Shown: positions 14,785 to 25,386 of the stretch, one piece after another
Numbering within the stretch: position 1 is the first letter of the stretch
Layout of the letters: each line of letters begins with the position of its first letter
Program-made: the position numbers and the translations under genes
Notes under the pieces: generated by a model
Told to the model about the DNA's origin: nothing
Databases searched by the model: none
What the model saw: the letters and a program-made list of their open reading frames with translations, nothing else
DNA from: an uncultured Bacilli bacterium
GTDB taxonomy: Bacteria > Bacillota_I > Bacilli_A > RFN20 > CAG-826
DNA: 33,719 bases
Reading direction: 5' to 3'
Assembly (NCBI GenBank): GCA_944363535.1
Contig: CALVUG010000011.1
Span: 1-33,719, forward strand

Positions 14785-15810
14785 TTATTCCTTCTTTCCT
14801 TTTTCGCTTTTGATTTCGATTAAATGTTCGTAATGATTCTTTAAGAAAATGCCTAGTTTCTCTAATGGTAAATCCATCGCTATTTGATAAGCTTTTTCCA
14901 CTGTGCTAGGAATTTCTTTATTTAAGAATTTAGTTAAGGTATTGATGAGGTCCATGCCTGAAAGGCATACGTAACCTGTTTCGCCATCGATTATTTCATC
15001 TTTAAAGATGGTTTTATTAAGGGCAATAATTTGAGTTTTAGATGCCATCGCATCCATCAAAGTGACGACACCAGACATGGTGTAACCAGGTAAGATATAA
15101 GCGAGTGCATTCATCATACCAGAACGATAAACATCATCAGGGATGAGGGGATTAAAATAAGTGTTTTTTGGTTTTCTTCTAATTAACTTTTTAACAAGTC
15201 TAGGTAAGGAGAACCATTTCTTTTCTTGTCCAAAGAAATAGAAATCAACTGAAGGGAATCTTTTCGCTACTTGGACGAAAGTTTCTACCGCATCAGGATT
15301 ATCGTATTCTCCTGTGCAGATGATCATCTCTTTACTTGGTTCTCTCTGGAAATAACGCCAGAACAATTCTTTTTCGATATCCTTATCGAATTTAAATCTA
15401 GCTTGGTTAACAGCGCATGGGCAAGCGACAATCGTTGCTTCCACACCTTCATCTTTTAAGAAGGCTTTCGCTCCTTCGGAAGGAACAAAAATTAAGGAAG
15501 CGTAGTTTAAAGCTTTTAATGCGCTTGGAATGAGGTGAGGGATACCAGTCGACTTATCGATGTAACGCGCTTGTGGGTCACCTTCGGTGTAAAGAGCGCT
15601 AAAGACGACTGGAATACCTTTTAATTTAGCGTTTTCAGCAATCGAGATGTCGAGCGGTGAAATAAGATGAACGATATCGTAATCATCGCTCGTATCTAAA
15701 GTGTATTCTACTTCCAAGCGATTTAAAGCTCCGACGATCGTTTTTCTAAGACGGTCGCCTTCGAAATTAGCTTTATGTTTGACGCTTGAGAAGTAGACTA
15801 AAACTTTCAT
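14785..15810 (-). CDS. family 4-like (GT-B) glycosyltransferase
   Basis: 341 aa. The two-lobed GT-B pattern is visible: an N-terminal Rossmann-like half (MKVLVYFSSV; DYDIVHLISP at about 45; LIFVPSEGAKAFL at about 106) and a C-terminal nucleotide-sugar half (EMIICTGEYDNPDA at about 160; FPSVDFYFFG; YILPGYTMSGVVTLMDAMAS, the equivalent of the EGFGL-type motif). The classical E-x7-E motif is weak. It resembles diacylglycerol and cell-surface glycosyltransferases of low-GC Gram-positives, but neither acceptor nor donor can be assigned. No TM helix is seen. It sits 9 nt after gyrA and 6 nt before serS, inside a housekeeping operon. This position is not the Bacillus order, where gyrA is followed by rRNA genes. 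Confidence 0.75.
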   Translation of the reverse strand: MKVLVYFSSVKHKANFEGDRLRKTIVGALNRLEVEYTLDTSDDYDIVHLISPLDISIAENAKLKGIPVVFSALYTEGDPQARYIDKSTGIPHLIPSALKALNYASLIFVPSEGAKAFLKDEGVEATIVACPCAVNQARFKFDKDIEKELFWRYFQREPSKEMIICTGEYDNPDAVETFVQVAKRFPSVDFYFFGQEKKWFSLPRLVKKLIRRKPKNTYFNPLIPDDVYRSGMMNALAYILPGYTMSGVVTLMDAMASKTQIIALNKTIFKDEIIDGETGYVCLSGMDLINTLTKFLNKEIPSTVEKAYQIAMDLPLEKLGIFLKNHYEHLIEIKSEKGKKE

Positions 15811-15819
15811 TTTTACCTC

Positions 15820-18408
15820 TTATTCCGCGGGATTTTCCGCGATTTCGGTGTTTGTAGCATCACTTTCTTCTTCCACTTCTTCTTCGTGTGGGATGATAGC
15901 GACGCTTGACACTTTACGCTTGTTATCAAGTTGGATGATACGTACACCTTGCGTATTTCTTGAAGCGATACGTACTTGTTCAAGTGGTGTACGGATGATG
16001 ACACCATTATCGGTGACGACCATCAAATCTTCATTTCCGTTGACCATAGCGACACATACTATATTACCAACTTTTTCGGTCGTCTTCAAAGTCTTAACAC
16101 CTTTTGTGCCGCGGTTAGTCATACGATATTCATCAAATGAAGTCATCTTACCATAACCATTTTCAGATAAGACGAGGACGAGACTTCCTTCTTCATTCGT
16201 GATAGCGCCGATACATTCTCCGCCATCCGTGTTCATAGCTTTAACGCCGCTCGCGGTTCTTCCCATCGCTCTTGCATCGTTTTCGTTAAATTTAACCATT
16301 TTACCAAGGCTAGAAGCGATACCAATAATGGCGGAGCCAGAAGTATGTTTAACGTCGAGTAACATATCATCATCTCTTAAAGAGATGGCAATCTTACCAT
16401 TTTGTCTAATGGATAAGAATTCTTCGATCTTCGTACGTTTGATTAAACCTTTCTTGGTGATGAAAGATAAATAACTTCCTTCCCTATAATGATCAAGTGG
16501 GATGATCGCGATAACTTTTTCATTTTCATCTAAGTTGATGAGGTTTTGAATTGGTAAGCCTTTCGATTCGCGACTATAAGCTGGAATTTGATGCGCTCTC
16601 ATACGATAGACTTTACCAAGAGTCGTAAAGAACAATAAATCGGTGTGCGTAATGGTGTAGACTAAAATCTTCACCGCATCGTTTTCATGCGTGCGCGTTC
16701 CTCTTATACCTTTACCGCCTCTATTTTGCGTATGGAAGGTATCAACCGTTTGACGTTTCACGTAACCGCCAGCGGTCAAAGTGATGACGATATTTTCCAC
16801 TGGAATTAAGTCTTCATCTTCGATCGTTGATAAGGCGTCAGAAATTTCTGTCTTACGTTCATCTTTATAACGATTCTTAATTTCTTCTAATTCGTCGAGG
16901 ACGACACCTTGTAGTTTATTACGGTCGCTAAGTAAGTCGCGATAATAGGCGATATTGTTTTCAAGTTGAATTCTTTCTTGTTTAAGTTTTTCAATTTCGA
17001 TACCAGATAATCTTCTTAATGGAAGAGCAAGAATCGCTTGCGTTTGAGCGTCGCTAAAACCAAATCTAGCGATTAAAGCTTTCGCACTAGCTTCCGCGCT
17101 TTCGCTTGCGACGATAATATCCACGACTTCTTTAATGTTTTCTCTTGCTTTAAGTAAACCTAAGACGATGTGATCTCTTTGTTCATCTTTTCTTAGACGA
17201 TATTTCGTCCTTCTTTCGATGACTTCAATTTGGAAATTTAAGTATTCTTCAAGTAAACCTTTGATACCTAGTACCTTTGGTACGTTGTTCACTAAGCAAA
17301 GGTTGATGATACCGTAAGATACTTGTAATTGCGTGTTCTTATAAAGTTGGTTTAATAAAACTTCAGGAATGATATCTTTTCTTACTTCGATGACCACTCT
17401 AATACCTTCGTGGTTCGATTCATCGCGGATATCGGTGATGCCATCGATTATCTTGTTTTTAACAAGATCAGCAATCTTTTCGATCATCGTCGCCTTATTT
17501 ACTTGGTAAGGGATTTCGGTGACGATGATAGATTTTTTACCATTCGCGTGTTCTTCAATTTCGCATTTTGAACGGATGGTAATCGTTCCTTGGCCGGTTT
17601 CATAAGCTTGTTTGATACCACTTCTTCCTAAGATGATACCGCCAGTAGGAAAATCAGGACCATGGATCGAATTAGCCATAATTTCTTCGACGCTGATGTC
17701 TGGATTTAAGGCGACTACACGAATACCATCGATCACTTCCGCTAAGTTGTGGGGTGGCATGTTAGTGGCCATACCAACTGCGATACCAGAGCTACCATTA
17801 ATTAATAAGTTAGGAATTCTAGAAGGTAAGATGGATGGTTCTCTTTCCGTTCCATCGTAGTTATCGACAAAGTCGATAGTGTCATCATTAATATCTCTCA
17901 CCATCTCTAAAGATAGCTTAGACATTCTTGCTTCGGTATAACGCATAGCCGCGGCTTCATCACCATCAACTGAACCAAAGTTACCGTGTCCATCCACTAG
18001 TGTATAACGCATGGAGAAAGGCTGCGCTAATCTGACTAAGGTCGAATAGATAGCAGCGTCACCATGCGGGTGATATTTACCCATGACGTCACCGACGATA
18101 CGAGCGCATTTCTTATAAGGTTTATCAGGAGTAATACCTGATTCATTCATACCGAAGATGATACGTCTATGGACAGGTTTTAAACCATCACGTACATCTG
18201 GTAAAGCACGCGCGACGATGACGCTCATAGCGTAATCTAAGAAGGAACTTCTTACTTCTTTAGCGATGTCTACGTCCACTAAGCCTGGAACGATACCAGC
18301 GCTAGCTTCGCCATCGTCATTTCCACCCTCTTCGCTTACGGGTGTTTCTTCTTCTTCTAATTGTTCATCGTTTTCTTCGTTGATGATTTTATCTTCTTCT
18401 TCAAACAT
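15820..18408 (-). CDS. gyrA: DNA gyrase subunit A
   Basis: 862 aa. Breaks and rejoins DNA to introduce negative supercoils with GyrB. A 40-residue Glu/Asp-rich extension precedes the conserved start of the winged-helix domain. Catalytic Tyr157 is in [10 protein letters not shown]. The C-terminal half has the six-bladed DNA-wrapping domain with the GyrA box as QNRGGKG (canonical QRRGGKG), which separates it from ParC. The segment [14 protein letters not shown] has Ala118 and Ser122 at the positions of E. coli Ser83 and Asp87, the main quinolone contacts. An acidic tail ([10 protein letters not shown]) ends the protein. AAAGGTGG precedes the ATG. It lies 19 nt after gyrB. Confidence 0.97.
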   Translation of the reverse strand: MFEEEDKIINEENDEQLEEEETPVSEEGGNDDGEASAGIVPGLVDVDIAKEVRSSFLDYAMSVIVARALPDVRDGLKPVHRRIIFGMNESGITPDKPYKKCARIVGDVMGKYHPHGDAAIYSTLVRLAQPFSMRYTLVDGHGNFGSVDGDEAAAMRYTEARMSKLSLEMVRDINDDTIDFVDNYDGTEREPSILPSRIPNLLINGSSGIAVGMATNMPPHNLAEVIDGIRVVALNPDISVEEIMANSIHGPDFPTGGIILGRSGIKQAYETGQGTITIRSKCEIEEHANGKKSIIVTEIPYQVNKATMIEKIADLVKNKIIDGITDIRDESNHEGIRVVIEVRKDIIPEVLLNQLYKNTQLQVSYGIINLCLVNNVPKVLGIKGLLEEYLNFQIEVIERRTKYRLRKDEQRDHIVLGLLKARENIKEVVDIIVASESAEASAKALIARFGFSDAQTQAILALPLRRLSGIEIEKLKQERIQLENNIAYYRDLLSDRNKLQGVVLDELEEIKNRYKDERKTEISDALSTIEDEDLIPVENIVITLTAGGYVKRQTVDTFHTQNRGGKGIRGTRTHENDAVKILVYTITHTDLLFFTTLGKVYRMRAHQIPAYSRESKGLPIQNLINLDENEKVIAIIPLDHYREGSYLSFITKKGLIKRTKIEEFLSIRQNGKIAISLRDDDMLLDVKHTSGSAIIGIASSLGKMVKFNENDARAMGRTASGVKAMNTDGGECIGAITNEEGSLVLVLSENGYGKMTSFDEYRMTNRGTKGVKTLKTTEKVGNIVCVAMVNGNEDLMVVTDNGVIIRTPLEQVRIASRNTQGVRIIQLDNKRKVSSVAIIPHEEEVEEESDATNTEIAENPAE

Positions 18409-18427
18409 TATTCGTTACCACCTTTCA

Positions 18428-21502
<3,075 letters not shown>

Positions 21503-21516
<14 letters not shown>

Positions 21517-21739
21517 CTTCTTCTTTTAACTGGTAAACTTTTTGGTCGATGACCACGTAAGAACGATCGTAGAGTTTCCTACCTCTTCTAATTTCCGTTT
21601 CGCCGTCGATAGAAACGTCGTGACTCGCTAAGAAAAGTTTAGCTTCACCACCAGATTCGATAAGGTCTAATTTCTTGAGCAATTGCCCTAAAGTGAGATA
21701 TGGACCTTTAAAGACGATAATTTGCTCTTTTTTATTCAT
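21503..21739 (-). CDS. yaaA: S4-domain RNA-binding protein YaaA/RlbA
   Basis: 78 aa. A single S4 domain (LTLGQLLKKLDLIESGGEAK, then a DGETEIRRGRKLYDRS turn) with no catalytic domain, as in B. subtilis YaaA (RlbA), which has been linked to ribosome assembly. Identity rests on the domain and on its fixed place between dnaN and recF. A TATAAT lies at 21767-21762 just beyond the dnaN terminator, so the yaaA-to-serS block probably has its own promoter. The ribosome site is weak (TAGGGT). It overlaps recF by 14 nt. Confidence 0.92.
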
Positions 21740-21761
21740 ATAATAAAAACCCTACGCAGTA

Positions 21762-21767
21762 ATTATA
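21762..21767 (-). promoter_or_regulatory. -10 element for the yaaA-recF-gyrB-gyrA operon
   Basis: TATAAT at 21767-21762, about 8 nt beyond the T-rich end of the dnaN terminator. The corresponding -35 would fall inside the terminator hairpin and is not consensus. Confidence 0.4.
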
Positions 21768-21775
21768 CTAAAAAC

Positions 21776-21807
21776 AAATTAAAAAGGGAATAACAATTTA
21801 TTCCCTT
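21776..21807 (-). terminator. dnaN terminator
   Basis: Perfect 10-bp stem on the minus strand: AAGGGAATAA, 4-nt loop ATTG, TTATTCCCTT, then T-rich sequence. Confidence 0.9.
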
Positions 21808-21840
21808 GGATTCATGAGTGTAAAATCGCCTATTTTTGGC

Positions 21841-22962
21841 TTAATAAGTGCGTCTAGGCGTCACTAATTGGACGATGGAGTCATCTTTGGTGGACTTGAC
21901 CGCAAAAGGCTTCATTTCGCCTAAAAACGCTAAGATGACATCGGTCGTTCCAACCGCTTTAACGGCTTGAGCAACATAAGAAGAATTAAAGCTTACTTCT
22001 AATGGTTCGTTTTGATACTGGAACACGCTAATTTCTTCACTAGCAGATCCATTTTGCGTATCCTTAGAAGAAACCTCTACGCTAGATTCAGACATCTTGA
22101 GAGTAACGATATTATCTCTTTCTAAAGAAAGAGTTGATACTCTATCCATAGCTGAAAGTAGTTCTTGTGCATTGATTTCTAAGAAGTAATTGAAACTCTT
22201 TGGAATGATAGCTTTAGCGTTTGGGAATTCACCAGCGGCATAACGCACGCTAACGATAGTTTTACCGAAGACAAACAAGGCTTTTTTCGTATCAAAATAG
22301 ATACGAACATTTTCTTCACCATCGATTAATCTCGCTACTTCTTGCGCCATCTTGGCGGGTACATTAGCAACGAAAGATTCGCTCGTATCTAAATCCGCTT
22401 CGATTCTTGCAAGTCTAAATCCGTCAGTGGTGGTGCACGCTAATCTTCCGTCAACGGCTTCAAAGTTAATGGCGGTAAGAACTGGCCTTTGTTCCTTGGT
22501 GGAAGCGGCAAACGCAACAGTGTCTACAAGTTTAGAGAATAAAGCAGCTTTCATGCCAACTTCGACACCTTTTTCTTCCATATCGAAGTCAGGATATTCT
22601 TCCGCTCGAGCGGAGTTAAGATTAAATCCCGAATTACCATATTTAATTTTAACGATAGTTTCATCGAAGATATCGAACGTTAACGTATCTCTTTCACATT
22701 TACGAACGATTTCAGTGAGAAGACGTCCATTCACTAAGGCTCCACCATATTTAGTGTTGCTGATGATTTCTTCATCGTTTTCTTTTAAAGGAACGGAAGT
22801 CTTAATTGTTATATCGTTATTGCTTCCGGTGATATGTAAGCCTTCTTCATCTAATTCAAGTTTTAAAGAATTAAGAATCGGAAGTGCAACTTTAGAAGAA
22901 AGCGCCCTATTAGCGATGTTAAGCGCTTTGAGAAATACATCTTTTCTTATTGTAAATATCAT
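21841..22962 (-). CDS. dnaN: DNA polymerase III sliding clamp (beta subunit)
   Basis: 373 aa. Ring-shaped dimer that tethers the replicative polymerase to DNA. The three repeated clamp folds are complete, starting MIFTIRKDVFLKALNIANRA and ending PFAVKSTKDDSIVQLVTPRRTY; the end carries the conserved C-terminal P-x-R region that helps form the partner pocket. The ribosome site GGAGAG precedes the ATG. A TATAAT at 22985-22980 is positioned so that its -35 region falls on the first of three DnaA-box-like 9-mers, so DnaA could modulate dnaN transcription (inference). Terminator at 21807-21776. Confidence 0.97.
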   Translation of the reverse strand: MIFTIRKDVFLKALNIANRALSSKVALPILNSLKLELDEEGLHITGSNNDITIKTSVPLKENDEEIISNTKYGGALVNGRLLTEIVRKCERDTLTFDIFDETIVKIKYGNSGFNLNSARAEEYPDFDMEEKGVEVGMKAALFSKLVDTVAFAASTKEQRPVLTAINFEAVDGRLACTTTDGFRLARIEADLDTSESFVANVPAKMAQEVARLIDGEENVRIYFDTKKALFVFGKTIVSVRYAAGEFPNAKAIIPKSFNYFLEINAQELLSAMDRVSTLSLERDNIVTLKMSESSVEVSSKDTQNGSASEEISVFQYQNEPLEVSFNSSYVAQAVKAVGTTDVILAFLGEMKPFAVKSTKDDSIVQLVTPRRTY

Positions 22963-22980
22963 ATTTTCTCTCCTTCTTTA

Positions 22981-23030
22981 TTATAAATAATAATAATAAC
23001 GGCTGTGGATTTTGTGGATTTTGTGGAAAA
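22981..23030. other. putative basal unwinding site of oriC (DnaA-box-like array plus DnaA-trio repeats)
   Basis: Three 9-mers abut without gaps: TGTGGATTT (23004-23012), TGTGGATTT (23013-23021), TGTGGAAAA (23022-23030). They are followed to the left by CGGC (23000-23003) and TAA repeated four times (22988-22999). Read on the minus strand this is box-box-box, GC spacer, then TTATTATTATTA, which is the order and strand polarity described for the B. subtilis unwinding element (DnaA boxes, GC cluster, DnaA-trios). It lies between dnaA and dnaN, as in B. subtilis. Confidence 0.7.
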
Positions 23031-23105
23031 CTCCTTTTCGCTACTTTTAAATTCTATCACATATTCGTTATCGTTTGAACAATTTTTATTTTATTAAAAT
23101 AAGAC

Positions 23106-24461
23106 TTAGTGGCCAAGATGCTTTTTAATCTCATCAATGGCTTGTTTAACAGTCGCATCATGACGATATTTTTGATCAATTTTTTCCACAGCGGACATCA
23201 CAGTCGTGTGGTGCGCGCCACTAAAAATCGTGCCAATTTTAATAAATGGTGTGTCTAAAATCTCTCTGATAAGATACATTGCGACATGTCTTGCCCAAGA
23301 AATTTGTGAGATTCTAATCTTTCCAGTGAGTTGAGAAGGGGTCAAGCGATAATAATCTGCAACTTCGTTAATAATTGTTGCTTCTGTAATCGTATCACTC
23401 TTTGAAGATGGTCTATTCGCTCCACCCAGGGACTCTAAAGCATCATTAAATGTAACGTGCTGTGATTTTTTCACGTTCACGCTGTAATAAAGTAAAGAAT
23501 TAAGCGCGCCTTCAAGTTCACGCACATTTGAAGAATATTGACTAGCTAGATATTGTAAAGCATCATCGTCGAAATTAGACGTATCTAAACCAGAAGCAGA
23601 TATTTTACTTTTTAAGATGGATACGCACGTTTCAATATTTGGTTTAGTGATGTTAACAGTTAAGCCAGAAGAAAAACGTGAGACGAGACGATCGGGAAGA
23701 CCTTTTAATTCGGAAGGGTAACGATCGCTTGTGATGACGATTTGTTTATTGTTGTTATAAAGGGTGTTATAGCAAGAGAAAAACACCTCTTGCGTTTGCT
23801 GCTTATTAGCGAGGAATTGCACGTCATCTATGAGCAATAAGTCCGCAGAATTAATATATCCTTTAATATTAGAATCGTCTGATTCTCCCCGCACAGCGCG
23901 GACGAATTCATCGACGAAGACATCGGCGGGAATATATAAAACCTTACGATTTGGATTGTTCTTTTTATAATAATTTCCTATCGCGTGGAGGAGGTGAGTT
24001 TTACCTAACCCGGAATCGGCATAGATGAATAAAGGGTTATACATTTTACCTGAATTTGAAGCGACGATAAGGGCGGCTTGTTGAGCTTCTTTATTCGACG
24101 CTCCGACGATAAAATTATCGAAAGTGCAATTAGGGTTAACTCTTACACCTGAGAAAAACGGTTGCTTATTTTCTTCAACTTTTTTTGCTTTCGCGTTCAC
24201 TTCAGATTCTAAGATGTATTCGATCTCATATTGTGTTTGAGTTTCATCGAGTAAAATTGAGAGAACAAAATCTAAATAATTCGTGGAAAGAAGTTGCTTC
24301 GCTAAGTTGGAAGTTGTCACGACATATAACTTATTATTTTCCAATTTATGTACGTACGTAGGCGCGAAGAAAGAACTATAAATGTTGAAATCGACACTAT
24401 CTTTAACCTTCGCTAGAACCCGGTCCCAGATCTGAGTGATTTCCGATATTGTTTTATCCAT
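23106..24461 (-). CDS. dnaA: chromosomal replication initiator DnaA
   Basis: 451 aa. Binds DnaA boxes and opens the origin. Domain I about 1-85, short linker, AAA+ domain from about 115 with Walker A in YADSGLGKTHLL (commonly YGGVGLGKTHLL, so the first Gly is Ala) and Walker B LLLIDDVQFL, then the helix-turn-helix domain IV (about 355-451). In domain IV the Arg equivalent to E. coli R399 is kept (SWARHVAMYL), but the signature GGRDHTTV reads SGAHHTTV (414-421), so two residues of the DNA-recognition motif differ. AAGGAGAC precedes the ATG. A DnaA-box-like ATTTCCACA (24500-24508) just upstream suggests autoregulation. Confidence 0.97.
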   Translation of the reverse strand: MDKTISEITQIWDRVLAKVKDSVDFNIYSSFFAPTYVHKLENNKLYVVTTSNLAKQLLSTNYLDFVLSILLDETQTQYEIEYILESEVNAKAKKVEENKQPFFSGVRVNPNCTFDNFIVGASNKEAQQAALIVASNSGKMYNPLFIYADSGLGKTHLLHAIGNYYKKNNPNRKVLYIPADVFVDEFVRAVRGESDDSNIKGYINSADLLLIDDVQFLANKQQTQEVFFSCYNTLYNNNKQIVITSDRYPSELKGLPDRLVSRFSSGLTVNITKPNIETCVSILKSKISASGLDTSNFDDDALQYLASQYSSNVRELEGALNSLLYYSVNVKKSQHVTFNDALESLGGANRPSSKSDTITEATIINEVADYYRLTPSQLTGKIRISQISWARHVAMYLIREILDTPFIKIGTIFSGAHHTTVMSAVEKIDQKYRHDATVKQAIDEIKKHLGH

Positions 24462-24499
24462 GAGGTAAGTCTCCTTTTTGTCTTAACAAAAGAATAGCA

Positions 24500-24840
24500 A
24501 TTTCCACAATAAATTTAAACAAAAATAAATTGTTTTTTATTTTATCCACAAAATTAACTCCTAAAAGCCTAGTGTGGCTGTTATTTTCCCACAATCCACA
24601 ACTTTTCATTGTGGACAAAATTGTGGAAAACTTCGTTGTGGATAAATCGTTGTGGATTTTGTGGATTGTTTTCCACAGTCAAATTTTTTCTTAGTCTTTA
24701 AAAAATTAGTCCTATTCAAAGAATACGAAAATAATTCACAGAGTTTTACACACTAATTCACAATGTTGTGGATAAATTATTTTGACCTATTTTTAAGTGG
24801 GGGAGGGGGTCTTATTTAATTAATATCAATTTAGATATTT
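24500..24840. other. oriC: oriC, DnaA-box cluster upstream of dnaA
   Basis: The 446-nt gap between dnaA and rpmH holds three perfect DnaA boxes TTATCCACA: 24542-24550 (+), 24637-24645 (-), 24767-24775 (-). Near matches (one or two differences) lie at 24500-24508, 24585-24593, 24592-24600, 24610-24618, 24622-24630, 24651-24659, 24660-24668 and 24669-24677. The last three abut. To the right are the purine tract GGGGGAGGGGG (24799-24809) and about 70 nt of A/T-rich sequence merging with the rpmH promoter. Transcription diverges here, as expected at a replication origin. Confidence 0.9.
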
Positions 24841-24842
24841 AT

Positions 24843-24872
24843 TTGACTTAAATTATTATTAACTTATATAAT
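24843..24872 (+). promoter_or_regulatory. rpmH operon promoter
   Basis: TTGACT (24843-24848), 18-nt spacer, TATAAT (24867-24872). Start expected near 24879; ribosome site GGAGG at 24891-24895. Confidence 0.75.
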
Positions 24873-24907
24873 CTATATCGCATATTGCACGGAGGACCTA
24901 TTAGATT

Positions 24908-25042
24908 ATGAAAAGAACATATCAACCAAGTAAAAGACAACATAAAAATGTAAGCGGCTTTAGAGCGCGTATGGCCACTCCTAATGGTCGTGCGACTTTA
25001 GCGAGACGTCGTCAAAAAGGACGTAAGGTTATAAGTGCCTAA
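24908..25042 (+). CDS. rpmH: 50S ribosomal protein L34
   Basis: 44 aa: [20 protein letters not shown] followed by [20 protein letters not shown] and VISA. This is unmistakable L34, a small basic protein buried in the large ribosomal subunit. It is preceded by GGAGG and a strong promoter and followed after 8 nt by rnpA. The placement beside dnaA is near-universal in bacteria. Confidence 0.97.
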   Translation: MKRTYQPSKRQHKNVSGFRARMATPNGRATLARRRQKGRKVISA

Positions 25043-25050
25043 TATTAGCT

Positions 25051-25386
25051 ATGAAAGCACTTTATCGTATCAAAGATACGAAAGAATTTAAGCAAATCGT
25101 TTCAAAAAGAAACAAAGTATCATCGAGTAGCTTTATCGTCTATTACCAAAATAAAGAAAAAGACTTTACAAGAATTGGTATCGCTACTTCAAAAAAACTA
25201 GGCAAGGCTCACGTTCGTAATCACATTCGAAGACAAGTGAGAGTGATGGCTAAAGCGTTGATCGAAGCAAAAATAAATTACGATTTAGTGATCGTCATCA
25301 AGGCTAATTACTTAACAAATGATTATCATACGAACGAACAAGAATTACTAAACCTAGTCCTTAATTCCTTTGGAGGCAAACAATGA
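25051..25386 (+). CDS. rnpA: ribonuclease P protein component
   Basis: 111 aa. Basic protein that assists the RNase P RNA in trimming the 5' end of pre-tRNAs. The signature helix appears as GKAHVRNHIRRQVR (usually RNRIKR), and the N-terminal MKALYRIKDTKEFKQIV is typical. No ribosome site is seen before the ATG, so it probably depends on coupling with rpmH 8 nt upstream. The stop overlaps the yidC start (ATGA, 25383-25386). Confidence 0.94.
   Translation: MKALYRIKDTKEFKQIVSKRNKVSSSSFIVYYQNKEKDFTRIGIATSKKLGKAHVRNHIRRQVRVMAKALIEAKINYDLVIVIKANYLTNDYHTNEQELLNLVLNSFGGKQ

Noticed and set aside
23031-23105. Terminator after dnaA (A/T-only palindrome TTATTTTAATAAAATAA)
   Set aside because: The stem has no G-C pairs and would be too weak; dnaA-dnaN read-through is more likely.
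24462-24907. CRISPR or tandem-repeat array in the dnaA-rpmH gap
   Set aside because: The repeated TGTGGA units are DnaA-box-like 9-mers with irregular spacing and orientation; no repeat-spacer pattern exists here or elsewhere in the window.
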